Source: DASRBN01 sp035294305 (GTDB lineage: Bacteria; Chloroflexota; Ktedonobacteria; Ktedonobacterales; Ktedonobacteraceae). From it: a stretch of 64,000 nucleotides of DNA. Of the stretch, positions 15,698 to 24,840 are shown piece after piece. A model generated the notes under the pieces. The model was given only the letters and a program-made list of their open reading frames with translations. It did not search any database and was not told where the DNA came from. The stretch spans positions 62,001 through 126,000 of the forward strand of contig DATGLD010000049.1 in assembly GCA_035294305.1 (NCBI GenBank), given 5' to 3'. Each line of letters opens with the position of its first letter. Within the stretch, counting starts at the first letter, position 1. A program made the translations under genes and the position numbers.

Positions 15698-15762
15698 TCT
15701 TCAGCGCAAATGAGATGAACAAGCACGTGCTGTGTGTTTGTTCATCTCATTTGTGCTGAAGA
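15698..15762. terminator. Long bidirectional hairpin between convergent genes
   Basis: Two 25-base arms (15698-15722 and 15738-15762) that pair throughout apart from one G-U, with a 15-base loop. It fills nearly the whole gap between the ArsR-DUF2087 gene and the convergent methyltransferase gene. Confidence 0.85.
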
Positions 15763-16626
15763 TTAGGCCGGTTTTTGTCCCCACATGGTCACAAAAAAAC
15801 CCAATGCGCAGAAGTCATCGGCGAGCACATCCCGCAGAGCGGTATCATAGACGCGCTCAAATTCTTCCGGAGTCGTGATACCCATTTTAACCAGCGTGGG
15901 CATGAGTGTTTGAAAAGTGACTTTGATATTATTCACCCCCATCGAATATCCCTCCAGCCCGGGCGCAGTTTCGGTGACATGCGCCATCTTCTGGATGTTC
16001 TCGAAGCCAGCTTCGCGGAGCAAGCGGCGCATAGCAAGCATAATGCCTATAGAGCGACCATCGGGCGAAAAAGTGAAGCCGATGCGTTTAAGCAGCATAA
16101 ACAACCATATGCTTAAATCGTTACAGGCCTGTGATGTACTGAAGCCCCCCTCAGACTCGGTCAGGCGAAAGATTCCGCCGGGGCGTAAGATGCGCTTACA
16201 TTCTTGCAGGAGCGCTGGCCAGGAAGTTTTGGGCGTGAAACCGACGATGAAACGAGCATTGACCAGGTCAAAGGAGTTATCGGGAAAGTCGAGCGGTTTC
16301 AGAGCGTCCATAACCCGAAAGCTGGCGTTTTTAAGATGCTGCACCCGGGCATACGCGCTGGCGTAATCGATCATCTGCTTGCTGATATCGATGCCTGTCA
16401 CATTGATATGGGGATATGTAAAGGCTACATCCTGCACCCAACCGCCAGGCCCACAACCGATATCCAAAACATCATGGATATCGGAGAGGTCGTCCGCGCG
16501 CTCGACGAATAATCCGCCCATGCCCTGTGTCATGAGGCGATCTTGATTCAACAGCCGGGCCATTTCCGTGGCGCTTTCAGCGTCCATCACATAAGTGCTT
16601 TCTTCCTGTGGCTGATCTATAGGCAT
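15763..16626 (-). CDS. Class I SAM-dependent methyltransferase
   Basis: A 287-residue Rossmann-fold methyltransferase. Motif I is VLDIGCGPGGW, followed by the acidic residue that binds SAM ribose (VTGIDISKQM), motif II/III around FRVMDALKPLDFPDNSFDLV, and RILRPGGIFRLTES. The C-terminal 110 residues form a helical cap that probably recognises substrate; it could be a small molecule, but no specific resemblance is evident. The ATG at 16626 is chosen because AAAGGA lies nine bases before it; an ATG six codons upstream lacks a ribosome site. It is transcribed alone. Confidence 0.9.
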   Translation of the reverse strand: MPIDQPQEESTYVMDAESATEMARLLNQDRLMTQGMGGLFVERADDLSDIHDVLDIGCGPGGWVQDVAFTYPHINVTGIDISKQMIDYASAYARVQHLKNASFRVMDALKPLDFPDNSFDLVNARFIVGFTPKTSWPALLQECKRILRPGGIFRLTESEGGFSTSQACNDLSIWLFMLLKRIGFTFSPDGRSIGIMLAMRRLLREAGFENIQKMAHVTETAPGLEGYSMGVNNIKVTFQTLMPTLVKMGITTPEEFERVYDTALRDVLADDFCALGFFVTMWGQKPA

Positions 16627-16895
16627 GCTAACGATTCCTTTCATCGAAGTAAGGCGGCACCCTTACCCTTTTCGACTACGCAGGGTCTTCCTGCTTTCAA
16701 AATTCCTCTTGGCTAGTACCCATGAACAGAAGCAACTCGCCTTATTTATTATACTGTAGACTCTTTTTTTAGCGCAACAATCTATTACAAATAGCCAGGC
16801 CCTTGAGAAGCGATAGTGCTAAGGCGACCGCTCTAGTTTCAAATGGCCTTGACAAATAGCGGAGGCTCAGCCCGGGAAGACGAGCGCCGCCCTTG

Positions 16896-18302
16896 CTAGA
16901 AGATGGAGAGGTAGCGGTCCAGTTCCCATTCGTGAACCTGTTTGCGGTAATCGCTCCATTCGATGCTCTTGGCCTCGATGAAACCCTCGTAGATCGAATC
17001 TCCCAGCGCCTCGCGCAGCAACGTATCTTCTCGCAGCCCTTCGAGCGCCTCGCCAAGTGTGGCCGGCAATAGTTTGGAGCGATGGCGCTGGCGGTCATTT
17101 TCGTCGCGCAGGAACAGGCTTTCATCGATAGCCGGGGGTAAGGGCAACTTGCGTTGTATGCCATCCAGGCCGGCTCGCAGCATGACAGCGAGGGCGAGGT
17201 AGGGATTACAACTGGGATCGCAGCAGCGCAGTTCGATGCGCGTCGAGGATTGGGGGTCGGCGCCAGGGCGTGGTACGCGAATCAGGGCCTCGCGGTTCAC
17301 CCTACCCCAATTGATGTACACCGGTGCTTCATAGCCAGGCACAAGGCGTTTGTATGAATTTACCAGGGGCGCAAGTATCGCGCAGAGCCCACGGGCATGC
17401 GCCAGCTGGCCCGCGATGAAGTAACGGCCCGCATCTGAAAGCCCTAGCTCGCCATGCTCATCGACAAAAGCATTGCGACCCGTCGCACGCTGGATCAATT
17501 GCTGGTGCGTGTGCATGCCTGAACCGTTCACGCCATAGAAAGGTTTGGGAAGAAAGGTAGCATACAGGTTATGCTGCGCGGCGATAGCTTTCAAGACATA
17601 TTTTGTCGTTATCAGGCTATCGGCGATATGCAGCGCGTCGTCCATCTCAAAATCCAGTTCGTGCTGGCCCGCCGCCACCTCGTGATGGCTTGCATCGATG
17701 CGAATGCCCATCTGCTGCAGAGCCTGTACCATCTGTCGCCGGACGGCAGCCGCCAGGTCGGTGGAGAGATCGAAGTAACCGCCGCGATCATGAGGGAGCG
17801 GCCTGGGGGTCTTATCTTCGAGGTGCAGCAGAAAGAACTCCATTTCAGGCGACGCGCGGAAATCGTAGCCCATCGCGGCAGCTGCGTCTAGCGCGCGTAA
17901 GAGCGTGGCGCGTGGGTCGCCATCAAAATACTCGCCGTCGGGAGTGCGCACGTGGCAAATCACGCGTGCTACGACGTCATCACCAGAGAATGGGCCGGTG
18001 GATTGCAGAGGCGCGAGAGGCATGGCCGATTGTGGGCGTACCTGCCTGGGCAAGACGGCAAAAGTACTTAGATCAGGCACCAGGTACATATCGCTTTCGG
18101 CGACCCGCGCAAAGCCTTCCAGCGCGGAGCCATCGAACCATTTTCCTTGTTCGAGGCAATCAGGGAACTGCTCGACGGGAATCGTCACGCATTTTGCCAT
18201 ACCGACCACGTCTGTAAATTCCAGGTTTACGAAGCGTACCTTTTCAGCATCAATCGTTTCCAGGATACGCCCGCGCGCGCTTGCATCCTGCTGCTCCGCC
18301 AT
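16896..18302 (-). CDS. glnA: Glutamine synthetase, type I
   Basis: A 468-residue enzyme that joins ammonia to glutamate using ATP, the entry point of nitrogen. Visible are the beta-grasp N-terminus (VRFVNLEFTDVVGMAKCVTI), the latch WFDGSALEGFARVAESDMYL, the metal and substrate block SPEMEFFLL, GQHELDFE, the ATP/ammonia region NGSGMHTHQQL and the late RIELRCCDPSCNPYLALA. The usual adenylylation-site motif (N-L-Y-D-L-P) is missing near the C-terminus, so control by adenylylation is unlikely. The ATG at 18302 has GAGGAG upstream. It stands alone, with no PII or amt gene nearby. Confidence 0.95.
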   Translation of the reverse strand: MAEQQDASARGRILETIDAEKVRFVNLEFTDVVGMAKCVTIPVEQFPDCLEQGKWFDGSALEGFARVAESDMYLVPDLSTFAVLPRQVRPQSAMPLAPLQSTGPFSGDDVVARVICHVRTPDGEYFDGDPRATLLRALDAAAAMGYDFRASPEMEFFLLHLEDKTPRPLPHDRGGYFDLSTDLAAAVRRQMVQALQQMGIRIDASHHEVAAGQHELDFEMDDALHIADSLITTKYVLKAIAAQHNLYATFLPKPFYGVNGSGMHTHQQLIQRATGRNAFVDEHGELGLSDAGRYFIAGQLAHARGLCAILAPLVNSYKRLVPGYEAPVYINWGRVNREALIRVPRPGADPQSSTRIELRCCDPSCNPYLALAVMLRAGLDGIQRKLPLPPAIDESLFLRDENDRQRHRSKLLPATLGEALEGLREDTLLREALGDSIYEGFIEAKSIEWSDYRKQVHEWELDRYLSIF

Positions 18303-18432
18303 ATTGCAAGTTCTCCTCACAGCGTTTCATTCAATGGAATCGCTCTACCTTACCTGTGCGCCAGGTAAGGCACATTATAGCAGATTGTCCTGAGATGCGA
18401 TATGGAAGCACGTATCCTTGCGCATTGCCCCT

Positions 18433-19710
18433 TTAGAGTATATCCCCAACCAGTTCATCCTGCGTGAGTGGGCCAATGGCTGCCACCGTCAGGGGATGCA
18501 ACGGGGAGAAACGGCGCAGTACCTGGAGTACCTGCTCCCGCGTCACGGCGTCTATGGCTTCCTTGACCTCCTGGATGGTGTGTATCTTGCGCTCATACCA
18601 CCAGGAGCGAGCAATGGCTCCCATACGCGCGGCAGAGCCTTCGCTGCGCATCACATTTTCACTCTTTAACTGCACTTTGGCGCGCTCAAGTTCATCGGTG
18701 GTAATGCCATCCTGCTCCAATTTACGCAGTTCGTCCACGATGACCTGGAGACATTCATGCCCCTGCTCAGGAGTAGTGCCGGCATAAATGCGTATGCCAC
18801 CGATATGTTTGTTGCTTGCCAGCCCTGCCGAGATCCCGTAGACGAGGCCGCGCTTCTCGCGCACTTCGACGAAGAGGCGCGAGGCCATGTTTCCACCAAG
18901 CACCTCGCTTACCACCAGGCCAGCATAGTAATCGGGGTCGGTATAGTTGGGAAATGGGAACATCAAGGCCAGGTGCTCTTGCTGCCCTTCCTGGTGTTCC
19001 AGGGCGATGCTGGGAGCCGGTTGGGGTCGCTGTTCCAGTGATGGGGATGCTGTTCCACTCCAATCGCCGAACAAGTCCTCCACCCGCTGAACGACGGAAT
19101 CCCAGTCAAACTTTCCGGCGATAGCGAAAAGCGTGTTATTGGGCCGGTAGCGAGCTTTCCAAAAATCGCGCAAATCCTGGCGCTGCAAGGATTGCACGCT
19201 CTCTGACGTGCCAAGCAATGGGCGGCTTAGAGCTGTGCCACGATAGAAATGAGCGCGTACAAGTTCGAAGATACGGCTCATAGGCTCATCATCACGACGG
19301 CGAATCTCTTGCAGCACAATGTTGCGCATCTGCTCCAATTCCTCGCGCGGGAATGTAGAGGTCAGCAGGAGCTCATTGATCAGTTGCAGGGTGGCATCAA
19401 ATTTGGTATTGACGATCTGCGCCCACACCTGTGATGTCTCCAGGCCCGTACTGGCCCCTTTACGCGCCCCCAGGGACTCAAAAGCCTCGTTCAAAGCGCG
19501 CGCATCCTTCTGCTTCGTACCCTGGAACAGCATGTATTCAAAAAGGTGCGCGAGACCCTGCTTATCTTCCGGTTCGTTGATGACCGCGGCATCCAGCTGG
19601 AAGCCAAAGGTAATAGAACTGAGACTCGGCATATACTGGCCGATCATTTCGATGCCATTGGGCATTTGATGATAAAAATAGTTTGGGGGCAGATTTTGCT
19701 GTGTACTCAT
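18433..19710 (-). CDS. M16 family peptidase homologue with altered zinc motif (HxxEY)
   Basis: A 425-residue protein with the two-lobed insulinase/processing-peptidase fold. The N-terminal lobe normally bears H-x-x-E-H; here the block reads GLAHLFEYMLFQGT, with His55, Glu58 and Tyr59 in place of the second zinc His. The distal Glu ligand is present (Glu135 in LQEIRRRD). The C-terminal lobe has the R/Y pair region (KRGLVYGISAGL) used to hold substrate. In two-subunit M16 enzymes one partner often lacks the zinc site, but no second M16 gene lies next door. It may be weakly active, non-catalytic or a partner of a distant gene. Start at the ATG preceded by AAAGGAAC. Confidence 0.85.
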   Translation of the reverse strand: MSTQQNLPPNYFYHQMPNGIEMIGQYMPSLSSITFGFQLDAAVINEPEDKQGLAHLFEYMLFQGTKQKDARALNEAFESLGARKGASTGLETSQVWAQIVNTKFDATLQLINELLLTSTFPREELEQMRNIVLQEIRRRDDEPMSRIFELVRAHFYRGTALSRPLLGTSESVQSLQRQDLRDFWKARYRPNNTLFAIAGKFDWDSVVQRVEDLFGDWSGTASPSLEQRPQPAPSIALEHQEGQQEHLALMFPFPNYTDPDYYAGLVVSEVLGGNMASRLFVEVREKRGLVYGISAGLASNKHIGGIRIYAGTTPEQGHECLQVIVDELRKLEQDGITTDELERAKVQLKSENVMRSEGSAARMGAIARSWWYERKIHTIQEVKEAIDAVTREQVLQVLRRFSPLHPLTVAAIGPLTQDELVGDIL

Positions 19711-19910
19711 ATATATGGTATGTTCCTTTCTGAACAGTGATAGCAATGGAGTTGCTTGTGCATCGCAGAAAACACGTTCAGTATATCACAAGCCATAACG
19801 TTTCATTGTAAGGCCCTACCCTTGTGGTCGCCCTCTTACCCCCGCAATATCACAAGTTATGGTGTATCATAGTGAGAGCAACGGAATCTGGTGACCTGGC
19901 CGTTACTACG

Positions 19911-19960
19911 CACGAGAGGTGCTTCGCTTCACTCAGCATGACATGCCGCGGGCCTCTCTG
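19911..19960. repeat. Diverged REP-like unit
   Basis: The segment GCTTCGCTTCACTCAGCATG resembles the TTCTTCGCTGCGCTCAGAATGACA core seen at 9345 and 37425. It is enclosed by GAGAGG (19914-19919) and CCTCTC (19953-19958), which could form a short stem. Confidence 0.45.
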
Positions 19961-20011
19961 TCTCATAAATCACAGTATAATACAGATTGACATAGAAATT
20001 CAGGAGGGGGA

Positions 20012-21268
20012 ATGCTGCGTAATCGAACGCTGCTGGCAGTTTCACTGGTTGTCTGCGCCGCTTATACAGGTATTGGCATGATAGGGCCCGTGCGTGTGCT
20101 TTACGCGCAATCACGCGGGGCTTCTCTTACTGTCATCGGGACGATGTCGTCGGCTTACCTGATCTCGAACTTTCTGTTCCAGTATCCCTCAGGCTGGCTT
20201 GCGGATCGTTTCGGGCGCAAGCCGATGATGCTGATCAGTCTCGTGGCACAGGCCGCGCTCTCGCTGGCATACCTGTTCATCACCGATCCTATTTTGTTCG
20301 TGGTCTTACGCTTCGCAGAAGGCATTGCAGCGGCTGCAGTGGTGCCATCGGCTCGCGCGCTCGTTGCGGATAGCGTTCCACCTGAGCAGCGCGGCCAGGC
20401 GTATGGCATATTCGGAGCATTCTTCAATACCGGTTTCCTGCTGGGTCCGGCGCTTGGTGGACTGCTGGCCTCTACAGGCTATGCCACCAGTTTCATCGGC
20501 GCGGTCATTTTTCGTTTGCTCGCGGCTGTTATCGTTATCACTATGATCCACGTGCGTCCCCGGAGCGGGTCATCCTCGGCAGGACAGGCAGTACGCATCC
20601 CTTTCCGCAGGCTCTTCACGCTGCCATTGATCGCCGCGTACATCCTGGTATTTGGAGACTGGTTGTACGTTGGCTTCGATATCACGCTGGTGCCACTCTG
20701 GATGCACGACCATCTGGGCGCGTCGGTCGCGATCATCGGTTTTTCCTACATGGCCTGGTCGATACCCAATGTCATTTTGACGCCTTTCACCGGGCGCGTA
20801 GCCGACCGCGTGCGCCGTTCGCTGCTGGTACTGATCTTCGGGCTGGCCCAGGTGCCGCTCTACATTGTTTATGGCCTCGCCAATACCTTTATGATCATCC
20901 TGGTCCTGTTCGTCGTCCATGGGATCGTCTATTCGATGGTGCAACCGGCCGTCGATGCGCACCTTGCCGCTTCATCGGGCGCTGAAGCACGCGGTAGAGT
21001 ACAGGGGATGTATTACGCTTTCGGACTGTTCGGCGGCTTCTTTGGCTCCAACGGGTTCAGCCTGCTGTATGGGGTAAATTTCCGCCTGCCGCTTTTCGCA
21101 ATAGGAACCGCCTTCGGCCTCTGCGTCCTTATCGGAGCTACACTGATGCGCGTGTCAGAGAATCGCGGGCTGGTTGCCGGCCCTGGCAAGCAATACGAGG
21201 ACCTGGAACAGCGCATTCCAGGTTCGCTTGCCGAAGAGGTGAATATCGGCTTCCGGGAGGACGGCTAA
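20012..21268 (+). CDS. MFS transporter, 12 membrane helices
   Basis: A 418-residue major facilitator superfamily permease, probably an exporter of small molecules or drugs. The loop between helices 2 and 3 has the signature GWLADRFGRKPMML, and a matching half-signature sits in the second half (GRVADRVRRSLL). Helix 5 carries a GPALGGLLAS motif of the antiporter type found in proton-driven drug efflux. AGGAGGGGG lies just before the ATG, and a TATAAT at 19976-19981 may be the -10 box. It is not followed by a related gene, so the substrate is unknown. Confidence 0.9.
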   Translation: MLRNRTLLAVSLVVCAAYTGIGMIGPVRVLYAQSRGASLTVIGTMSSAYLISNFLFQYPSGWLADRFGRKPMMLISLVAQAALSLAYLFITDPILFVVLRFAEGIAAAAVVPSARALVADSVPPEQRGQAYGIFGAFFNTGFLLGPALGGLLASTGYATSFIGAVIFRLLAAVIVITMIHVRPRSGSSSAGQAVRIPFRRLFTLPLIAAYILVFGDWLYVGFDITLVPLWMHDHLGASVAIIGFSYMAWSIPNVILTPFTGRVADRVRRSLLVLIFGLAQVPLYIVYGLANTFMIILVLFVVHGIVYSMVQPAVDAHLAASSGAEARGRVQGMYYAFGLFGGFFGSNGFSLLYGVNFRLPLFAIGTAFGLCVLIGATLMRVSENRGLVAGPGKQYEDLEQRIPGSLAEEVNIGFREDG

Positions 21269-21446
21269 CAATCAGGCGCCTATTCTCTCGGAGGCGACCT
21301 GCGCGGAGTTGAGCGCCGCTACAAGTGAAACGCTGCCGGTACTACTGCCGGTCAGAGTGGGAAACATAAAGCCCACAAAGTATGTGAGCCATGGTAGATT
21401 CGTATGACGGAAGGAAAAAGGTCTTTCGCTGCTTTTTTAGAGAGTA

Positions 21447-21845
21447 TTATCTCAGACTACCGCTGTCATTCCTGTGGGGAGGATCGAGCCAGAAGGCGAG
21501 GCCTATCCATAAGGATTTGGTGAGGCGAAAGAAAATGAATGGCAGGATAACCGGCAAGGGTGAGAGGGCGATGAAGATGGGTATCGCCGGAACGCCTGGA
21601 GTCAGGGCCGCCCATACCGCGACAGGGATAACGACCGCCGTCACGATCAGCTCACTGACAACCAGGTTGATGGCAATCGCGCCCGTGTAGAAGCCCTCCT
21701 CGCGTTCAAACATAAAGTTGCACACCTGGCAGCGTTCGTACGATGCAAACCAGCGCTTAAATATCTTTCCCCTGCCACAGCGGGGGCAGCGTAGGAGCAA
21801 TGCCCTCTTCAAAATCGTCCAGAACCCCACTGTTGTCAAAATCAC
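21447..21845 (-). CDS. DUF983 family membrane protein with zinc ribbon
   Basis: A 132-residue protein. The N-terminus has two Cys pairs (CPRCGRGKIF and CQVCNFMF) that can hold zinc, the mark of DUF983. Two to three membrane helices follow (about residues 55-80 and 85-105). A GTG start at 21845 is assumed; the ribosome site is weak. Function in this family is unknown. The gene is convergent with the MFS gene to its left. Confidence 0.8.
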   Translation of the reverse strand: MILTTVGFWTILKRALLLRCPRCGRGKIFKRWFASYERCQVCNFMFEREEGFYTGAIAINLVVSELIVTAVVIPVAVWAALTPGVPAIPIFIALSPLPVILPFIFFRLTKSLWIGLAFWLDPPHRNDSGSLR

Positions 21846-21939
21846 TCTCTTTGCCCCATGAAATACTTGTTATTCGTTCACTCACACCCAAGTATATCAC
21901 GTACACGTTTGCGGGAAGCGTACAGGATAACCGGTTGTG

Positions 21940-21970
21940 TTGTTAAGATTACCCTCACCTGTGTTACAAT
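21940..21970 (+). promoter_or_regulatory. Promoter of the acyl-CoA dehydrogenase gene
   Basis: TTGTTA (21940-21945) and TACAAT (21965-21970) with a 19-base spacer. The open frame extends through this site, but starts there would lie within the promoter. Confidence 0.4.
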
Positions 21971-22031
21971 GAAGGCACTGTTAGTCTTTGCCAGCAATTT
22001 GAGCGTTTTCGCTACCACGAAAGGGGTTGCT

Positions 22032-23201
22032 ATGGATTTCTCCCTCACTGAAGAACAGAAAATGGTGCAGCAGACAGTACGGCGTTTTGTTGAGCGCGAA
22101 TTGATACCGCTCGAAAAGGAGGTGCTTCAGAATGAAGGGAAATATCCCAACGGCGTCGAACCGGAACGCTATCATTCCCTGCAAATGAAAGCCAAAGAGA
22201 TGGGATTCTGGGGCATCAATACGCCTGAAGAATACGGCGGGGCCAACCTGGGCGCGGTCATGACCGCGTTGATCATGATGGAAACCGGCAAAACGCTGGT
22301 TCCTTTCACCTTTGGGGGCAGCGCCGATAATATCCTCTATCATGGCAACGCGCAGCAGAAGCAAGAGTACCTCATTCCGACCATCGAGGGGAAACGCAAG
22401 TCATGCTTCGCGCTGACCGAGCCAGGCGCGGGTTCCGACCCGTCCGCCATTCGCACCACCGCCGTCAAAGATGGCAACCACTGGGTCATCAATGGGCAGA
22501 AGGTATTTATTACCGGAGGCAACGAGGCCGATTTCGCAATGGTCTTCGCCGTAACGGACCGCAACAAGCCCCCTCAGAAGGGCGGCGTCACCTGCTTCCT
22601 GGTGGACCGCTCGATGGGCTGGACATCGCGCCCTGTGCCTACCATGGGCGGATGGTCCCCGGCGGAACTCTTTTTCGAGGACGTGCGTGTGCCGGAAGAT
22701 CACGTGCTGGGAGAGGTGGGCTACGGATTCTCGCTGGGAATGCAGTGGATCGGCCAGGGCCGCTGGCTGATCGCATCACGTTGTGTTGGCACGGCAGAAC
22801 GCCTGCTGCAGATGGCGATCGATTATGCGAAGCAGCGCGTCACCTTCGGCCAGCCGATTGCCGACCGCCAGGCCATCCAGTGGATGATCGCCGATTCCGC
22901 CGTCGAAATCGAGGCGACCAGGTGGCTGGCGCTGCACGCGGCCTGGAAAGTCGATCAGGGCCTGGATAACCGTCACGAGGCCAGCATGGCTAAACTGTAT
23001 GGCTCAAATATGGCGAACCGCGTGGTGGATCGCGTGATGCAGATTCACGGCGGCATGGGCTATACGCGCGAAATGCCCATCGAACGCTGGTACCGTGATC
23101 TGCGCGTCACACGCATCTACGAGGGTACGGACGAGATCCAGCATTTCATCATCGCGCGTGATCTGCTCAAGGGATATGTAAAACTGGGGGCCTGGGAGTA
23201 A
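22032..23201 (+). CDS. Acyl-CoA dehydrogenase
   Basis: A 389-residue FAD enzyme that introduces a trans-2 double bond into acyl-CoA. Seen: the N-terminal helical domain (MDFSLTEEQKMVQQTVRRF), the FAD/substrate block CFALTEPGAGSDPSAIRTTA, VFITGGNEADF, and the C-terminal helical domain with QIHGGMGYTREMPIERWYRD and YEGTDEIQ, which carries the catalytic Glu of the short/medium-chain class. The ATG at 22032 is the one preceded by AAAGGGG. It has no electron-transfer flavoprotein or other beta-oxidation gene beside it, so chain length and pathway cannot be set. Confidence 0.95.
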   Translation: MDFSLTEEQKMVQQTVRRFVERELIPLEKEVLQNEGKYPNGVEPERYHSLQMKAKEMGFWGINTPEEYGGANLGAVMTALIMMETGKTLVPFTFGGSADNILYHGNAQQKQEYLIPTIEGKRKSCFALTEPGAGSDPSAIRTTAVKDGNHWVINGQKVFITGGNEADFAMVFAVTDRNKPPQKGGVTCFLVDRSMGWTSRPVPTMGGWSPAELFFEDVRVPEDHVLGEVGYGFSLGMQWIGQGRWLIASRCVGTAERLLQMAIDYAKQRVTFGQPIADRQAIQWMIADSAVEIEATRWLALHAAWKVDQGLDNRHEASMAKLYGSNMANRVVDRVMQIHGGMGYTREMPIERWYRDLRVTRIYEGTDEIQHFIIARDLLKGYVKLGAWE

Positions 23202-23294
23202 AGAGCGAGTTTGTTGGGAACATTGCTTTTAATAGCCGAGCATACTACAATTCGCGAAGAGGTACAGCTTGTTTGATTAGAAAAGGTGGGGTTT

Positions 23295-23486
23295 ATGCCG
23301 GGTCAAGAAGATCGAAGCACTCCACTAGAGCGAAAAGTAGCTATGCTTGAGCTATTAAATGCAGTTTTTAACCGCTCCTGGCTCATCCAGGTGATATCAG
23401 GTACAGCCTTCGTGTCATCAAAAATGATCCTGGGTATAAGAAGATTATACTTGCGCCCTTGCCTGTTCTACTCTGAAGGTGTATAA
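23295..23486 (+). CDS. Doubtful 63-residue open frame
   Basis: An ATG with AAAGGTGGGG close upstream opens a 63-residue frame in the 350-base gap after the acyl-CoA dehydrogenase gene. The N-terminal 30 residues look like a soluble helix (STPLERKVAMLELLNAVFNR), but the rest is basic and irregular. It could be a remnant of a longer gene or a chance frame. Nothing else was seen in this gap. Confidence 0.25.
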   Translation: MPGQEDRSTPLERKVAMLELLNAVFNRSWLIQVISGTAFVSSKMILGIRRLYLRPCLFYSEGV

Positions 23487-23555
23487 CTATATATGGCAAA
23501 TCCCAGTGAACCATCGTTAAGGAGAGGTACGTAGTTTAAGAAGGAGGTTTCTCTG

Positions 23556-23879
23556 ATGGCAGCCGTTAGTATGCGCCAGCGCGCGTCCAGGATCAGTTAT
23601 TTCGTCACCGTTCAACTCATTGCCCTGGTGGGCTGGATTATTGTGCAATCGTTCTTCTCTCTTTCCCCCCTTGGTCACAACGTCCCATTCGCTGTAACCA
23701 TCGTTATTGAGACCATCTGGTGGATCGCAACCCTTGTTATTATGTTTATGCTTTTCCGGCGGGAATATAGCGGATTCGTCCAGGCGGTGCTTGATCTGGA
23801 GGAGGCGAATAAGAGGTTGAGGGAGACCACGAACACGATCTTCCAGGAGTTGAGGAACCAGGGCCCCACGGAGGGGTGA
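23556..23879 (+). CDS. Small membrane protein with two helices and a C-terminal coiled coil
   Basis: A 107-residue protein with a strong AAGGAGG ribosome site. Two membrane helices are predicted at about 14-36 (YFVTVQLIALVGWIIVQSFF) and 43-67 (VTIVIETIWWIATLVIMFML). From residue 75 an amphipathic helix rich in Glu, Leu and Arg (VLDLEEANKRLRETTNTIFQ) probably forms a cytosolic coiled coil. No family was recognised. It is followed by a bidirectional terminator. Confidence 0.65.
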   Translation: MAAVSMRQRASRISYFVTVQLIALVGWIIVQSFFSLSPLGHNVPFAVTIVIETIWWIATLVIMFMLFRREYSGFVQAVLDLEEANKRLRETTNTIFQELRNQGPTEG

Positions 23880-23895
23880 GCAATCAGAAGAGAGA

Positions 23896-23935
23896 AAGTA
23901 AGCAGGGCCATCACGAAAGAATGCCCTGCTTACTT
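23896..23935. terminator. Bidirectional hairpin terminator
   Basis: A perfect 13-bp stem (AAGTAAGCAGGGC / GCCCTGCTTACTT) with a 14-base loop between two convergent genes. Confidence 0.85.
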
Positions 23936-23962
23936 GCTTTCTAAGATGAGAGATTGAAACAA

Positions 23963-24550
23963 CTAGCCAAGCTGGCGACGAACCTCAGCCATGTCATAAT
24001 ACAGCGATTCGCGCGTGATCTTGCCATTTTCTCGAACGACGACTGTGACCCCCTGGATGGAGAAAGAACGCCCCGTGGCCGGAAGGCCTGGGAAGTCTCC
24101 CGAGTGCGTACCCGTCGCGACCCACTCGACGCTTACCTGGTTGCCCTGTACGACGCGGTTCACAACCTGAATCTGCAAATCGGGAATGGCGGCCATGCCG
24201 GTTCCCTTGCGGGCCATGATGGCGGCGCGACCGACAAACGGCTCTGGATACATACTGTCTTCTACGATCGCATGTTCGTGGTAGTCGTTCTGCAAAGCGC
24301 CTGTATTCCCGCTGGTTTGATTTTGAAGGTGCTGGTCATGCAACTGCAGGTGATCCGTTCCATCTTCTATCACCGGTGCCCTGGTGATTGGCCCCGAGGC
24401 AGTTGGAATAGACGCGACTGCCGCTATCGCTCCAATGCCCGCAGCCGTGATGCCCATATGCGCCAGCCTCTTCATGAACTGGCGGCGCGGCATTTTCCCC
24501 GCTCGAACTTCATCTACCATCTCGGGAATGGTGTATTTCTCTTCTGGCAT
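23963..24550 (-). CDS. Tat-exported SnoaL-like (ester cyclase family) protein
   Basis: A 195-residue protein. It begins with a twin-arginine signal: PRRQFMKRLAHMG at about residues 20-32, followed by a hydrophobic, Ala/Gly-rich stretch. From about residue 75 it has the SnoaL/NTF2-like fold pattern of the ester cyclase family, with YHEHAIVED and later VEWVATGTHSGDFPGLPATG. SnoaL-like proteins range from polyketide cyclases to hydrolases and binders, so no reaction is assigned. Export through Tat implies it folds, perhaps around a cofactor, before crossing the membrane. AAGGAGAAAAC precedes the ATG at 24550. Confidence 0.82.
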   Translation of the reverse strand: MPEEKYTIPEMVDEVRAGKMPRRQFMKRLAHMGITAAGIGAIAAVASIPTASGPITRAPVIEDGTDHLQLHDQHLQNQTSGNTGALQNDYHEHAIVEDSMYPEPFVGRAAIMARKGTGMAAIPDLQIQVVNRVVQGNQVSVEWVATGTHSGDFPGLPATGRSFSIQGVTVVVRENGKITRESLYYDMAEVRRQLG

Positions 24551-24713
24551 GTTTTCTCCTTGCAATCTGGTTTCATATGATTTTATGTCCCCCCTCTTCA
24601 TCTCAGGTGAACAATAGCATAGCTCTGGCACAGTTTCGTCATAGACAGGTTAAGGGTATGTGATGATTGTAGAGGACGGGTTATAGTTTATTAACCACCC
24701 TTTTGCCATACAT

Positions 24714-24840
24714 CTGACATCCACTCATAACTCGGGGTGCAGGGGTTTCACCCCTGCCGGGGTGCGGGGTGTCCCCGCTTGCTTCCCCTCCCGTCCTGAC
24801 GGGCCGGAGGCCCGCTGCAAGAATTATGAGTGGATGGCAG
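24714..24840. mobile_element. 127-bp MITE, copy 1, with 7-bp target duplication
   Basis: Terminal inverted repeats of 17 bases (CTGACATCCACTCATAA at the left end; the right end is its complement with one mismatch). CATACAT stands immediately outside on both sides (24707-24713 and 24841-24847), a perfect 7-bp target duplication. The interior is GC-rich, with small palindromes such as CAGGGG-TTTCA-CCCCTG, and codes for nothing. Copy 2 (37457-37583) has the same length and differs at three positions. No transposase is in the window, so it would have to be moved in trans. Confidence 0.85.

Noticed and set aside
24714..24840. Riboswitch or attenuator before the ArsR-MFS operon
   Set aside because: The same 127 bases recur at 37457 with inverted ends and target duplications, which marks a mobile element, and it lies upstream of the promoter, not in the transcript.
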